From NCBI RefSeq assembly GCF_000316645.1, contig NC_019684.1, positions 5,244,001 through 5,308,000 of the forward strand: a DNA stretch of 64,000 bases. The letters run 5' to 3'. The translations under genes and the position numbers were made by a program. The notes under the pieces are model-generated. The model saw only the letters and a list, made by a program, of their open reading frames with translations, ran no database searches and had not been told where the DNA came from. The number at the start of each line of letters is the position of its first letter. The stretch's first letter is position 1. Shown in pieces: positions 55,501 to 63,819 of the stretch. This stretch comes from Nostoc sp. PCC 7524 (GTDB lineage Bacteria > Cyanobacteriota > Cyanobacteriia > Cyanobacteriales > Nostocaceae).

Positions 55501-55703
55501 CTGGCGGCAACTGAAAGGTTGGTTAATAATAATTGAAAAGCAACCGCCATTAAAGTACCAGCTAACAAAGCTACTAGAAACTGAGAACCAGAAAAACCCA
55601 ACAATGGTTCTACTGGCACAATAATATCTGGCAATCTTGTTGTAGGTGCGACACCAAAAGATAGCCAAGGCTGTATCAAAATACTTTCCAAACTTTGAAA
55701 CAT
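52572..55703 (-). CDS. Large membrane protein with seven tandem ~85-residue repeats, unknown
   Basis: A 1043-residue protein from the ATG at 55703. The N-terminus has TM helices (about residues 33-60, 88-135 and 138-165), and a glycine-rich segment precedes the soluble region. Residues about 200-985 comprise seven divergent units of 80-100 residues. The consensus is YLR.T...ELNPEGIRRD, then DRLSQFDRDT.V.LLSQR and DLSEEQ.NRI..Q.E, joined by coiled-coil linkers. The first two units (LKNSLASLP and VKSDIKDYILN) are most diverged. The last ~30 residues are a C-terminal TM helix (WWLFGTALSSLVASAIAGIV). I do not recognise the repeat by name. Both ends in the membrane with a long helical array between suggests a tether or scaffold. 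Confidence 0.8.
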   Translation of the reverse strand: MFQSLESILIQPWLSFGVAPTTRLPDIIVPVEPLLGFSGSQFLVALLAGTLMAVAFQLLLTNLSVAARISTLGTDIDDGGESESVGSKIRQVEAKVGAWGIITASIALFTACFLAVKLSFIQSALLGAIVGVVIWSTYFLLVAWLGSAAVGSLLGSIISTINSGLQSLMGTATTAIGAGAAQRQAVSTTEEITAAVRRELTAGLDAESITETLKNSLASLPVPKPDLAEIRNQFDKILGDVDWRSLADGDLLKNINRQTFVDLISDRTNLSKADINQIADQLNAAWQQTFARQNPTEQVINLLQSATPEELKSENLGERLQQVVTTVRRNGNGRNGVLKQAVQYGVTAAIPAVLDRVDLSDIDVDRITNQLQQLKTKVQDIDVEKITHEIQHLREQTTEQIAARLTPFREHTIKSDIKDYILNSFPWHFNRITIRDEFPEVIYDPQADPTNVRQQLEQLQQEDFSNWLTQRGDLSELRVTEIAQQMDSIRHEVLETVRQSEKVEKGQTIRLRIENYLRATGKEQLKPETIQQDFANLLAELDGEFADFSTLLQGFDREAFVQILLQRQDFSQEEASDIVSQLEGICDDFSNQARERQEQATARVNQLWQRVENYLRNTNKDELNPEGIRRDFRALLEEPELGVRLLRSRLSQFDRDTFVQLLSQRQDLSEEQINRIIDQLEYVRNSVLQAPQAVQEQYNRTITAIGDYLRSTNLEELNPEGIRRDLETLLTQPQEGVEALRDRLAQVDRETLVELLSQQRNLSKEQINRTIDQVQEAIGNIIRAPRRLANRTTQRVGDFAASLENYLRHTNKQELNPEGIKRDLRLLLQDPRLGVENLGDRLSKFDRSTMVALLSQREDISEEEANRIVEQIESVRNSIAQQIQQVQQRFQSAIDQIFARIRNYLDSLERPELSYEGIRQDFAKLFDDPQVGFAALRDRLSQFDRDTLVAILSSREDISQEDANRIINQIEATRDSVLQRAERIQQETQKRIQAMQAQVRKQAEETRSTVASAAWWLFGTALSSLVASAIAGIVAVTGLPLPG

Positions 55704-56442
55704 AGTATTTTTTCTCTTATACCCACAACATTCAATATCCACTTCCTGGAGAATGGCTTATTTATCAGTCTATTTATTACTTGTAGTTGAGTTACACCTT
55801 CTTAGGTAAGAATTGTGATTACCAAAAGTTATATATTCTGCATAAATATTAAAATAAAAAATAAAATTCAATCACTTTTATAGACAATATAAATCCATTA
55901 ATTTTAGGAAAAAATCATATTTAATAGTTATCTGTTTTTTAGAATTTTATTAAATTTATATATTTATTAAAGATTTATTAAGACTAAATAAAAGATTGAA
56001 TATGCCATACATAAATAAATTTTGCGTTCTTACTTGTGCCTCTGGAATACCCTTCTATTTCTGCTTTTGGTATGCACTTAAATAATATTTTTAGCAACAT
56101 CAAAGTATTCATACAAGAGGAATATTTTCTATAAGAATTAGATTTTATTTTTGTTGGTGTAGCCTGTGCTGGCACATAAAAACTCATTACACCTCTACCC
56201 CCCTTCTTTCCTATTGCCTATTGCCTACCTCCGCAAATCATTTGGCTACGCCACGTTAGACGAACAGTAATCAAACCGTATTCCTATATATCCCTTGGTA
56301 GAGCAAGAAATTACTCCAACAGATTGATGAAAAAATACTATAAAAAAAGTCGTAATTAAAGGTAATGACATCAATGTTTTTATTTATGAATGTGAATTTT
56401 TTAAATCAGTAATTATTGTGTTGATTCTCGGAGAAAAAAGAC
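55704..56442. other. AT-rich gene-free interval with repeat copy
   Basis: Very AT-rich from 55750 to 56160. Positions 56175-56290 hold the inverted copy B of the 48711 repeat. Short frames here are not convincing. The right end holds the promoter of the next gene. Confidence 0.6.
56175..56290 (-). repeat. ~120 bp dispersed repeat, copy B (inverted)
   Basis: Reverse complement matches 48711-48833 (see CTACGCCACGTTAGACGAAC near 56254), with TATTGCC units at 56211-56227. Confidence 0.9.
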
Positions 56443-57123
56443 ATGGTTGTAGGTATACATAGACGTGCTGTAGGTGTGTTCTCTAATCGTCGGGATGCTG
56501 AACAGGCGCTACATGAATTGAAACATTCCGGCTTTCCTATGGATCGAGTCTCGGCGATCGCACAAAATGTAGATCGGGATGATGATCTTGCTGGCACTCC
56601 TGTACAGGAGGAAGTAGGTAATAAAGCTGATGAAGGTGCAGCAGCCGGAGTAGTTTCGGGTGGAGTTTTAGGTGGTTTAGGTGGCTTGTTAGTAGGACTT
56701 GGCACTCTAGCAATTCCTGGCATTGGCCCCATCATGCTAGCAGGAGCAACAGCAACAACTCTGGCCACTACCCTAGCTGGAGCAAGTATTGGTGCTGTTG
56801 CTGGTGGCTTTTTAGGCGCACTGATTGGTTTGGGTATCCCCGAAGAACGAGCCAGAGTATACGAAGATCGGGTGCGAAGAGGACACTATTTAGTAATTAT
56901 CGATGGCACAGATGCAGAAATTGCTCAGGCAGAGGCAATTTTACATCGTCGCGGTATTGAAGAATTCGCCGTCTTTGATGCCACTGATGTAGATAGAGAA
57001 CACCAGCGCCAAGGGGTAGAACGACTCAAACAGGAAGATATTATTCGCACGGAAACCCCAGTTAAAGGCAATGGGCATGATCCTGCGGTAGTGATTATTG
57101 ATCACCGGAAAGAACGTATTTAA
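56443..57123 (+). CDS. General-stress-protein-17M-like, glycine-zipper membrane protein
   Basis: A 226-residue protein. Residues 5-60 form a GSP17M-type alpha/beta domain (VGVFSNRRDAEQALHELKHS, then GFPMDRVSAIAQ). Residues about 68-130 are a glycine-zipper hydrophobic region (GVVSGGVLGGLGGLLVGLGT; GASIGAVAGGFLGALIGLGI) and residues 131-190 repeat the alpha/beta pattern (EERARVYEDRVRRGHYLVII). The tail is acidic/basic. GGAG lies ~12 nt before the ATG. Proteins of this type are induced by salt or osmotic stress in bacteria. It is followed by the CAAD gene after 122 nt, same strand. Confidence 0.85.
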   Translation: MVVGIHRRAVGVFSNRRDAEQALHELKHSGFPMDRVSAIAQNVDRDDDLAGTPVQEEVGNKADEGAAAGVVSGGVLGGLGGLLVGLGTLAIPGIGPIMLAGATATTLATTLAGASIGAVAGGFLGALIGLGIPEERARVYEDRVRRGHYLVIIDGTDAEIAQAEAILHRRGIEEFAVFDATDVDREHQRQGVERLKQEDIIRTETPVKGNGHDPAVVIIDHRKERI

Positions 57124-57245
57124 AATACTCAGTAGATAGTGTAACTACTGACTTTTCTTGATTGACAATTGACAACGCAAATGATTATGTTTATTTACAT
57201 CTGACTCACTTAGAAAAACTGTTGTGATTACCCGATAGAAAAACT

Positions 57246-57677
57246 ATGGAAACCGAACAAAAGCAAGCGGAATCCTTAAATGCCAATTTACCACAAGGTA
57301 CAATAGCACTACCCAAGGCAGAAAATGGTAACTTACCCAAGCTACCACCAGCAAATGACACTAATACTCAATGGCAACAAGTTGCTAAACAAGTATCTGA
57401 TTTCTTGGCGCAACTACCAGAATATGTAGGTAGTTTTTATCAGAAATATAACCGTCCCATTGTCACAGTTTTATTAATCCTATCAGTCCTAGTAACGCTG
57501 AGGGTATTACTGGCTTTATTAGATGCAATCAACGATCTCCCTTTATTAGAGCCAATTTTTGAAGTGATTGGACTTAGTTACTCAACTTGGTTTATTTTCC
57601 GTTATCTCATCAAATCTTCAACTCGCAAAGAATTAGTGACAGAAATTAACTCACTGAAAAGCCAATTCTTTGGTTAA
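57246..57677 (+). CDS. CAAD/CURT1-domain membrane protein
   Basis: A 143-residue protein. The N-terminal ~60 residues are polar. The CAAD domain (about 55-143) has two TM helices (IVTVLLILSVLVTLRVLLAL and LLEPIFEVIGLSYSTWFIFR) and a C-terminal amphipathic helix (SSTRKELVTEINSLKSQFFG). CAAD occurs fused to some cyanobacterial aminoacyl-tRNA synthetases and alone in CurT, the thylakoid curvature protein homologous to plant CURT1. This stand-alone form is therefore CurT-like. A terminator at 57851 follows. Confidence 0.9.
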   Translation: METEQKQAESLNANLPQGTIALPKAENGNLPKLPPANDTNTQWQQVAKQVSDFLAQLPEYVGSFYQKYNRPIVTVLLILSVLVTLRVLLALLDAINDLPLLEPIFEVIGLSYSTWFIFRYLIKSSTRKELVTEINSLKSQFFG

Positions 57678-57850
57678 TTACATTCAGTTAGTTTATTTTC
57701 AGACAATAGTACAGAAGTACAGAAAACTATAGATAAAAAGATAAGATGTTTATCATCATTGGTTAGTTCTGTACTGACTTAAACACTTATCTTGATAAAA
57801 TCTGTACTATCTAAAACTACTTGTAATTTTTGATTGGTGAGCTTTTCCAA

Positions 57851-57892
57851 AGATACCCAATTTATTAGAGAGTTTGGGTATCTATTTTTTTT
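57851..57892 (+). terminator. Intrinsic terminator
   Basis: AGATACCCAA and TTGGGTATCT form a perfect 10-bp stem, followed by ATTTTTTTT. It is 174 nt after the CAAD gene stop. Confidence 0.9.
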
Positions 57893-58042
57893 GGATTAAA
57901 ACGAGAAAGCGTTATATATCCAAAGATAGAGAAAATTATTAATTTTATTTTTATAACATTCCTCAAGATAGTAGATTCAACAATGTGAAAAGTCTAATCT
58001 AGTTCTCGAAGTTTTAACATTTTTTTTAACGAGGACAAATTT

Positions 58043-58447
58043 ATGACTAATGAAAAACATCAAGGCATAGACTCACATGAACGCGTAGAAGTAGATACAT
58101 ACGATAGAGGTATTATCCCTGCTGAAACTGCTGCCCGTCATGAAAGAGAGGGAGAATTATATAAAACACTCCCTACAGAAGAAAGAGAAGCAGATGCACC
58201 GACAGATGATCAAACAAAAACCCAAAGTATTCGCACTACAGACGGCTATACAGTAGACAAAGAAGGTTTATTAAATAACTACGCAGTTGAACCAGAAATG
58301 TACTACGACGTTCCTGGTGATGCCACAGCCGCAGCAGAACAAGACACTTCAACACGAGTTGAAGAATTAAGCGAAGTAAATGAAGATAAAGCAGGTGAAT
58401 TAACAGAAGAAAGAGATGTCAGAGGTAGGGGACCAGGTTTAATCTAG
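58043..58447 (+). CDS. Acidic hydrophilic protein, unknown (stress-protein-like)
   Basis: A 134-residue, highly charged, Glu/Asp/Thr-rich protein without membrane segments (HERVEVDTYDRGIIPAETAA; ending RDVRGRGPGLI). Low-complexity and probably disordered, similar in style to the protein at 19940. The start is supported by GAGGAC 10 nt upstream. It lies after the stress-like and CAAD genes but has its own leader of ~150 nt after a terminator. No named domain. Confidence 0.7.
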   Translation: MTNEKHQGIDSHERVEVDTYDRGIIPAETAARHEREGELYKTLPTEEREADAPTDDQTKTQSIRTTDGYTVDKEGLLNNYAVEPEMYYDVPGDATAAAEQDTSTRVEELSEVNEDKAGELTEERDVRGRGPGLI

Positions 58448-58500
58448 TAATTGCTCAATTTGATTTTAGGGACTGCCAAATCACAAAATATCAAATAAGT

Positions 58501-58560
58501 AGGGTGCGTCAGGCAGAAGAACTCTGGAATTATCTGTAATTGATTTGTACTGACGCACCT
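58501..58560. repeat. MITE-like element, copy 3
   Basis: AGGGTGCGTCAG and CTGACGCACCT form the terminal inverted repeats around a ~37-bp core; total 60 bp. Confidence 0.85.
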
Positions 58561-58653
58561 TTCTAGAAACTGATATTGACCAGTTTTGACAGATAAAAAT
58601 TCTTGTTAATTGGCGTTGCAAATCTGCATTGGAAATTTGATATTTTAAATCAA

Positions 58654-59448
58654 TTACCGCCACTTTTCACTCCACGCACCTGTAACATCAAATCCACTAG
58701 GAACAGGTGTTAATTTCAATGAACCCCAATTAAAGGTGTTACAAATTGTGCCGAAAGTAGTGCCGCAAATATCACCAGCACCATAACCATTTAAAGAACG
58801 AGTTCCTAGATGAGAATAGGTAGAACCGCCCCAATTACCATTGCCAAACCAAGTAGTGTTTTTCGGTCCAACCCGTAGAACACAACGTAAGCCATCACCT
58901 CTACGTCTACCTGCCAGATCAGATACTTGATATTCATCAAAATATCCGCCACAGGTGGTTGGTCTGGATAAAGGTCTGTAATTAGTTGTTTTGACTAATT
59001 GCCATTGTTCATTCCATGCACCAGTCACGCGAATTGTCGATCCACCACCCAAAACTTTTACATTCAAATTTCCGGGGAAATTGTTGTTAATATCTTCGCC
59101 GTTACCGTGAATATCAGAGGCAAAACCAACCAGATTGCGACCTCTATATATAGCTTGTCCTACGTGACGATAGGTTGCACCACTCCAGTTACCTTCGCCG
59201 TACCATGCCAATCTGGGGATAGCTGTTCCTGGTTTGCCTTCGCTAAATTTGACGCAACGGATACCAGCGCCTCGACGGTTATCTAGAGGTTTGACGATAT
59301 AGGTACTGAGATGGGGACCGCAACTAAAATTTGAAGCGGGAAGTAATCGCAAGTCTTGTACTATGGGAACTTGGGCAAAAACAGTAGTTGCAGTAGTTAA
59401 GGCAACCATGCTACCAAGTGTTAAAGATTTCAGTCCTAAGCGAAGCAT
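58654..59448 (-). CDS. Secreted protein with duplicated domain, unknown
   Basis: A 264-residue protein with a signal peptide (MLRLGLKSLTLGSMVALTTA then TVFAQ). The mature part consists of two ~110-residue copies of one domain: CGPHLSTYIVKPLDNRRGAG...WYGEGNWSGATYRHVG...VTGAWNEQW and CGGYFDEYQVSDLAGRRRGD...WFGNGNWGGSTYSHLG...VTGAWSEKW. Each has a Cys pair and a conserved (G/N)NW(S/G)G(A/S)TY core, suggesting an all-beta, possibly carbohydrate-binding fold. I do not recognise a named domain. It is divergent from the sigma factor gene over an 81-nt gap. Confidence 0.8.
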   Translation of the reverse strand: MLRLGLKSLTLGSMVALTTATTVFAQVPIVQDLRLLPASNFSCGPHLSTYIVKPLDNRRGAGIRCVKFSEGKPGTAIPRLAWYGEGNWSGATYRHVGQAIYRGRNLVGFASDIHGNGEDINNNFPGNLNVKVLGGGSTIRVTGAWNEQWQLVKTTNYRPLSRPTTCGGYFDEYQVSDLAGRRRGDGLRCVLRVGPKNTTWFGNGNWGGSTYSHLGTRSLNGYGAGDICGTTFGTICNTFNWGSLKLTPVPSGFDVTGAWSEKWR

Positions 59449-59529
59449 AATACTTCTTCCTTGTAGTAAAGTTTGTGCAGGTGTTTTTGAACACCTTCTG
59501 TTGTCCTATAGATCGGCTTCTAGTTTTTT

Positions 59530-60705
59530 ATGCAACCTCGGCAAAGCATTATTGAAATGTTTTCAACTTTTGTGCAGTTTGATGCCGATCGCTTCAGTCG
59601 GTGGGCGACGGAATCACGCTTGCGTCGCAGCATTCAAAGTTGTCTGAACCATACCCCCAAGGAAACTTCGGAAGGTTTTTGGACTTTGTATTGGTATAAG
59701 TTTTGGCAACTTCCCGAAACCAAAGCCTTAGCCAAGCAGCATCTCACCGCTTATTTGCAAGAACCTTGTTATTGGACATCCCAAAAAACAGCCGCTAGTT
59801 TGATTAGTACGCAGTACAAGCTCTCAGACTGCTTTCAAGTGGCGATCGCCCAAGTTGATCGAGTCCTCAAAGGGTTTAATCCCAGTCATAGCAGTAGCCT
59901 GAAAGGTTACGCCAGTATTCTTTTTGGTAGTGCTATCCGCGAAACCCTACGCCAACGCCAGGAAGTAGATATCTGCACTGATTGGGGTTTGTTACGCAAA
60001 ATTAGCCAGAAGCGTTTGGATGAATCTTTGCAAAATGCTGGTTTATCCGCAGCCGAAACTCAGGCATACATCCAGGCATGGAATTGCTTCAAAACCCTGT
60101 ATGTGCCAACCAAAGCGGCTAATTCGCGGCAATTGTCTCCCCCAGATGCTGACACCTGGGAGGCGATCGCTAAAGCTTACAACTCCCCAAGCACCCCATC
60201 AGCCAACCCCCAAACCTTAGAAAAGTGGCTATTGAATGCTGCTAAAGCTGTACGCAAGTATCTTTATCCCAACCCAGATTCTCTAAATATTTCTCAGGGT
60301 GGGGATGATTCATTTGAGATGTTAGATAATCTCCCTGGCACAGAACAGCCATCTTTAATTCAAGAAATCATTGCCCAGGAGGAAGAACAAGCCAGAAATA
60401 TCCAAAAAAGAGAAATTAATCAAATATTAGTTAAGGCAATTTCTCAACTCGATTCTCAATTACAACAGATTTTACTTTTATACTACAACCAAAAGCTGAA
60501 TCAGGATGCCATTGCTCAACAATTAGACACAAAGCAATACACTGTTTCTCGAAGACTGGGTAAAGCTAAGGAGATTTTATTGCGATCTTTAGCAAGCTGG
60601 AGTCAAGATACACTGCATATTTCCCTCACTCCAGACATACTCAAGGGTATGGGTACACTAATAGAAGACTGGCTACAGAATTACTACAATGTCTCCCACC
60701 CCTAA
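59530..60705 (+). CDS. RNA polymerase sigma factor, cyanobacterial group 3 type
   Basis: A 391-residue protein. The N-terminal third (RWATESRLRRSIQSCLNHTP) and a central region-2-like part (SSSLKGYASILFGSAIRETL; DWGLLRKISQKRLDESLQNA) lead to a clear C-terminal sigma-4-type HTH (INQILVKAISQLDSQLQQIL; QDAIAQQLDTKQYTVSRRLG KAKEILL). This matches the atypical sigma-70-like proteins of cyanobacteria, annotated among group 3 sigma factors. A DUF1822 gene follows 95 nt downstream, a pairing that appears repeatedly in cyanobacteria. Which named sigma (SigF, G, I or J) cannot be decided by eye. Confidence 0.8.
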   Translation: MQPRQSIIEMFSTFVQFDADRFSRWATESRLRRSIQSCLNHTPKETSEGFWTLYWYKFWQLPETKALAKQHLTAYLQEPCYWTSQKTAASLISTQYKLSDCFQVAIAQVDRVLKGFNPSHSSSLKGYASILFGSAIRETLRQRQEVDICTDWGLLRKISQKRLDESLQNAGLSAAETQAYIQAWNCFKTLYVPTKAANSRQLSPPDADTWEAIAKAYNSPSTPSANPQTLEKWLLNAAKAVRKYLYPNPDSLNISQGGDDSFEMLDNLPGTEQPSLIQEIIAQEEEQARNIQKREINQILVKAISQLDSQLQQILLLYYNQKLNQDAIAQQLDTKQYTVSRRLGKAKEILLRSLASWSQDTLHISLTPDILKGMGTLIEDWLQNYYNVSHP

Positions 60706-60724
60706 CTTTGAATTTTGAATTTTG

Positions 60725-60772
60725 TAGGCGCAAGCCTTCTCTAGGAAGGCGTTAGCCCAGCCGTAGGCTATT
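60725..60772. repeat. Palindromic GC-rich repeat between sigma and DUF1822 genes
   Basis: GGCGCAAGCCTTCTCTAGGA and AGGCGTTAGCCCAGCCGTAG type units, as in the other palindromic clusters. Confidence 0.7.
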
Positions 60773-60800
60773 TTGAATTGATTCCCCCGGAGTATCCGCC

Positions 60801-61976
60801 ATGACTGCTAACCCTACCGTCTTCACATTTGCTGACTCAACAGACTTGATTTTAGAAATCCCTGATCATCCCCAAAATCAAATCAATCTTCCTAGTGAGT
60901 CTTTTTCTCATCCTAGTATAGGGTATCAAGCTTATTTAAACGAAATTTGCTTGAGTGCAGTCTTGCCGTGGTTACAAGAAGATTTTACACGCCAAGCAAA
61001 GGTTTGGCCTAATACCAATTCTCTAGCCAGCATTTGGGAACTGGTAAATGGAACTGCCATCACCCTAGACGTAACCAAATTTATCCTAGTTCCCAGTGAG
61101 ACTATTGATTTAAGTGAATTGCGTGTACCCCAAGAATGGGTAGATTTACCAAATTGGGTGGGAGATTATTATTTGGCGGTACAAGTAGATCCAGATGCAG
61201 GCTATGTTAAGGTTTGGGGTTACTGTACCCATGCACAATTAAAGAATCAAGGTCAATATGATCCAGGCGATCGCACTTATACTTTAGATGCGAGTGCTAT
61301 CACGACTGACATGAGTGTGTTACCTGTGGAATTACAATTCTGTATGCAGATAGCCACACGTAGCCAGCTAGCAGCGTTACCCACCATATCCCAAACCCAA
61401 GCACAAAACTTAATTACCCGTTTAGGTAATCCCGAAGTCATCACCCCCAGGCTAGCCATCCCGTTTGAATTGTGGGGGGGACTGGTAGAACATGGTGGCT
61501 GGCGCAAAAGCCTCTATGAACGCCGCTTAGGCTTACCAGAACAGCGTTCAGTGGTGCAATGGCTACAAAGTGGTGTTTCCCAAGGGGCTGAGGCTATAGG
61601 TTGGGGTAAGTTGAATTTACAATTAAGTGCAGCTGGAGCTAAGAGTGCAGAAGGAGTGCAGCCAGGAGTAACATTATCCCGTAGATTAGCGATCGCTGGA
61701 CAAACCTACGAACTTTTAATTACTCCCCAAGGCGAAACAGATACATCCTATTGGCGGTTTGAGTTACGGAATACCAGCGTAGGTGCATCGATTCCCGGCG
61801 GTTTTAAACTCCGACTCCTCACCGAAGACTTACAACCGTTCCCCAACAATGAAGACGTAGCCACAACAGCCGTAGAACAACTCTACGTTGAAGTTGCCCT
61901 AGATGCTGGTGAAGGTATAGTTTGGGAAATAGAACCACTACCGGAAAATTATGACCAAGAAATTTTACGATTCTAA
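60801..61976 (+). CDS. DUF1822 protein
   Basis: A 391-residue protein matching DUF1822, a cyanobacterium-restricted family. Typical elements are an ordered N-terminus (YQAYLNEICLSAVLPWLQE), WVDLPNWVGDYYLAVQVDPD, VKVWGYCTHAQLK and a C-terminal beta-rich portion (RLAIAGQTYELLITPQGETD). The protein is soluble. Its position directly after the sigma factor suggests that the two work together, for example as a regulator and target, but this is inference. The first ATG fits the family and is preceded by CCCGGAG. Confidence 0.88.
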   Translation: MTANPTVFTFADSTDLILEIPDHPQNQINLPSESFSHPSIGYQAYLNEICLSAVLPWLQEDFTRQAKVWPNTNSLASIWELVNGTAITLDVTKFILVPSETIDLSELRVPQEWVDLPNWVGDYYLAVQVDPDAGYVKVWGYCTHAQLKNQGQYDPGDRTYTLDASAITTDMSVLPVELQFCMQIATRSQLAALPTISQTQAQNLITRLGNPEVITPRLAIPFELWGGLVEHGGWRKSLYERRLGLPEQRSVVQWLQSGVSQGAEAIGWGKLNLQLSAAGAKSAEGVQPGVTLSRRLAIAGQTYELLITPQGETDTSYWRFELRNTSVGASIPGGFKLRLLTEDLQPFPNNEDVATTAVEQLYVEVALDAGEGIVWEIEPLPENYDQEILRF

Positions 61977-62047
61977 GCTGTTAGAGGTCTTTTTTTATTG
62001 ATAATGTGGATAAGTATTCTTTCTCTATTCACATCAGATAAACAGCC

Positions 62048-62515
62048 ATGAGAGAAACACAAAACCAACAAATGCGTATCTGGGCTATGTTGTGTCATCT
62101 CTCAGCGTTATTAGCATGGATACTTTTATTTACCTTAGTCTACTTAGGTATTCCTTTATTCTTGCCCCTAAATATTTTAGTACCGTTAATCATTTGGCAG
62201 TTACGAAAAGTCAAATATTCCTGGGTTGATTTTCAAGGTAAAGAATCTCTGAATTTTCAGATTTCACTAACCTTTTATACTGTAGTTGTCATAATTATAT
62301 CGTTATTATTAGTGCTAGCGAGTTGTGGTATTGCAGTCACTACTAACGGTGAAATTAATGAAGTCAACACAGTTTTAGACAGCCTGATATTTATTTGGGT
62401 GTATTTTATGGCTGCCTTATTATTATTACAATTATTTTTAGTAACTTTTGCCGCCAGGAAAGCATATAGTGGTGAACATTATCGCTATCCCTTTACAATG
62501 CGATTCTTAAGGTAA
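62048..62515 (+). CDS. DUF4870 membrane protein (Tic20-like)
   Basis: A 155-residue membrane protein with four hydrophobic segments (LLAWILLFTLVYLGIPLFL; NILVPLIIWQLRK; LTFYTVVVIIISLLLVLA; FIWVYFMAALLLLQLFLVTF). The pattern with HLSALLAW near the N-terminus, VDFQGKESLNFQISL in the middle and AARKAYSGEHYRYPFTMRF at the end defines DUF4870, distantly similar to Tic20 translocon proteins. No enzymatic role is known. Same direction as DUF1822, 71 nt away. Confidence 0.88.
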   Translation: MRETQNQQMRIWAMLCHLSALLAWILLFTLVYLGIPLFLPLNILVPLIIWQLRKVKYSWVDFQGKESLNFQISLTFYTVVVIIISLLLVLASCGIAVTTNGEINEVNTVLDSLIFIWVYFMAALLLLQLFLVTFAARKAYSGEHYRYPFTMRFLR

Positions 62516-62700
62516 GAGTGCAAGAGGTGTAAGGGTACGGAGCCGAGACGCTCCGCCTCCGGTAAGGTAACAGTAGCGCAAATGAGAATAAACCATTGCC
62601 TATTGCAAGAGTGCCTATTGCCTTCTAACTAATGACTATTTCCCCTTTTTTCTGTATGCTGACTTATGAAATACAGAGTAATTTTTAAGCAGTAGGATAT

Positions 62701-63816
62701 ATGGTTTCAGGCTTACAAACAAGTCAGGGTAACATTGGTGTAGCAATTGTTGGTACTGGATTCGGTCAAAAAGTTCACATACCTGCATTCAATGCCCACC
62801 ATCGTACAGAAATAGTTGCTGTTTATCATCGCGATATTAATAAAGCTAAAACCATTGCCGCAGCTAATAATATTCCCCATGCTTGTGACAATCTTACTGA
62901 TGTTCTAGCTTTACCAGCCGTGCAAGCAGTCAGCATCTCTACACCGCCTTTTCTCCACTACGAAATGGCAAAACAAGTTTTACAAGCAGGTAAACATTTA
63001 TTACTAGAAAAACCCGTAACTTTAAATGTAGCTGAAGCGCAAGAATTGTATCAATTAGCCCAAGCAAAAGGGGTGATTGCTACTGTAGATTTTGAGTTTC
63101 GCTTTGTTCCAGCGTGGCAATTTTTTGCTGAATTATTAACATCAGGCTATGTCGGCAACCAACGCTTAATTAGAATTGATTGGTTAGGTTCTTCTCGTGC
63201 CGATACTTCCCGCCCTTGGAATTGGTATTCTTCCCAAGAGAAAGGCGGCGGTGCATTGGGTTCTTTGGGTTCTCACGCCTTTGATTATATTTACTGGCTG
63301 TTTGGGGCAGTTAAGAGATTAAATGCCCATTTGACTACTGCTATTCCGGCACGGCTTGAACCTGCTAGTGGGGAATTAAAGCCAGTAGAGACAGACGACA
63401 CCTGTCTGTTGTCTTTGGAATTAGCCAATGGTACACCTTGCCAAGTTGCTATCAGTGCAGTGGTTCATGCTTGCCGTACACATTGGTTAGAAGTGTATGG
63501 CGATCGCGGTACTCTAGTTTTAGGCAGCGATAACCAAAAAGATTATATCCACGGATTTAAGGTTTGGGGTTCTCAAGCAACCCAACCCCTCCAAGAAATC
63601 GAAATTCCCCAAAGATTCCTATTTCCTCAACATTACCCTGATGGACGCATTTGTGCATTTCTCCGGGTAGTTAACCAATGGGTACAAGGAATTGATACCC
63701 AAACCCCAACAGTACCATCTCTGCGCGAAGGGGTTTATTCCCAGCTATTAATGGATTTATCTCATCACTCTCACACCACTTCAACCTGGGTAGATGTGCC
63801 AAATTTAGAAATATAG
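62701..63816 (+). CDS. Gfo/Idh/MocA-family oxidoreductase
   Basis: A 371-residue NAD(P)-dependent dehydrogenase. The Rossmann motif GVAIVGTGFGQKVHIPAFN opens at residue 13, and the family EKP motif is LLLEKPVTLNVAEA. The C-terminal alpha/beta domain has GGGALGSLGSHAFDYIYWLF with a likely catalytic His. Members oxidise sugars, inositols or biliverdin-like substrates, and the substrate here is unknown. The start is the first ATG, with AGTAGG upstream. A TTACAGG heptamer array begins right after the stop. Confidence 0.92.
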   Translation: MVSGLQTSQGNIGVAIVGTGFGQKVHIPAFNAHHRTEIVAVYHRDINKAKTIAAANNIPHACDNLTDVLALPAVQAVSISTPPFLHYEMAKQVLQAGKHLLLEKPVTLNVAEAQELYQLAQAKGVIATVDFEFRFVPAWQFFAELLTSGYVGNQRLIRIDWLGSSRADTSRPWNWYSSQEKGGGALGSLGSHAFDYIYWLFGAVKRLNAHLTTAIPARLEPASGELKPVETDDTCLLSLELANGTPCQVAISAVVHACRTHWLEVYGDRGTLVLGSDNQKDYIHGFKVWGSQATQPLQEIEIPQRFLFPQHYPDGRICAFLRVVNQWVQGIDTQTPTVPSLREGVYSQLLMDLSHHSHTTSTWVDVPNLEI

Positions 63817-63819
63817 GTA

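Noticed and set aside
55984..56187. 67-codon minus-strand frame starting MSFYVPAQATPTK
   Set aside because: Its start lies in the dispersed repeat copy B and the rest is AT-rich without coding character.
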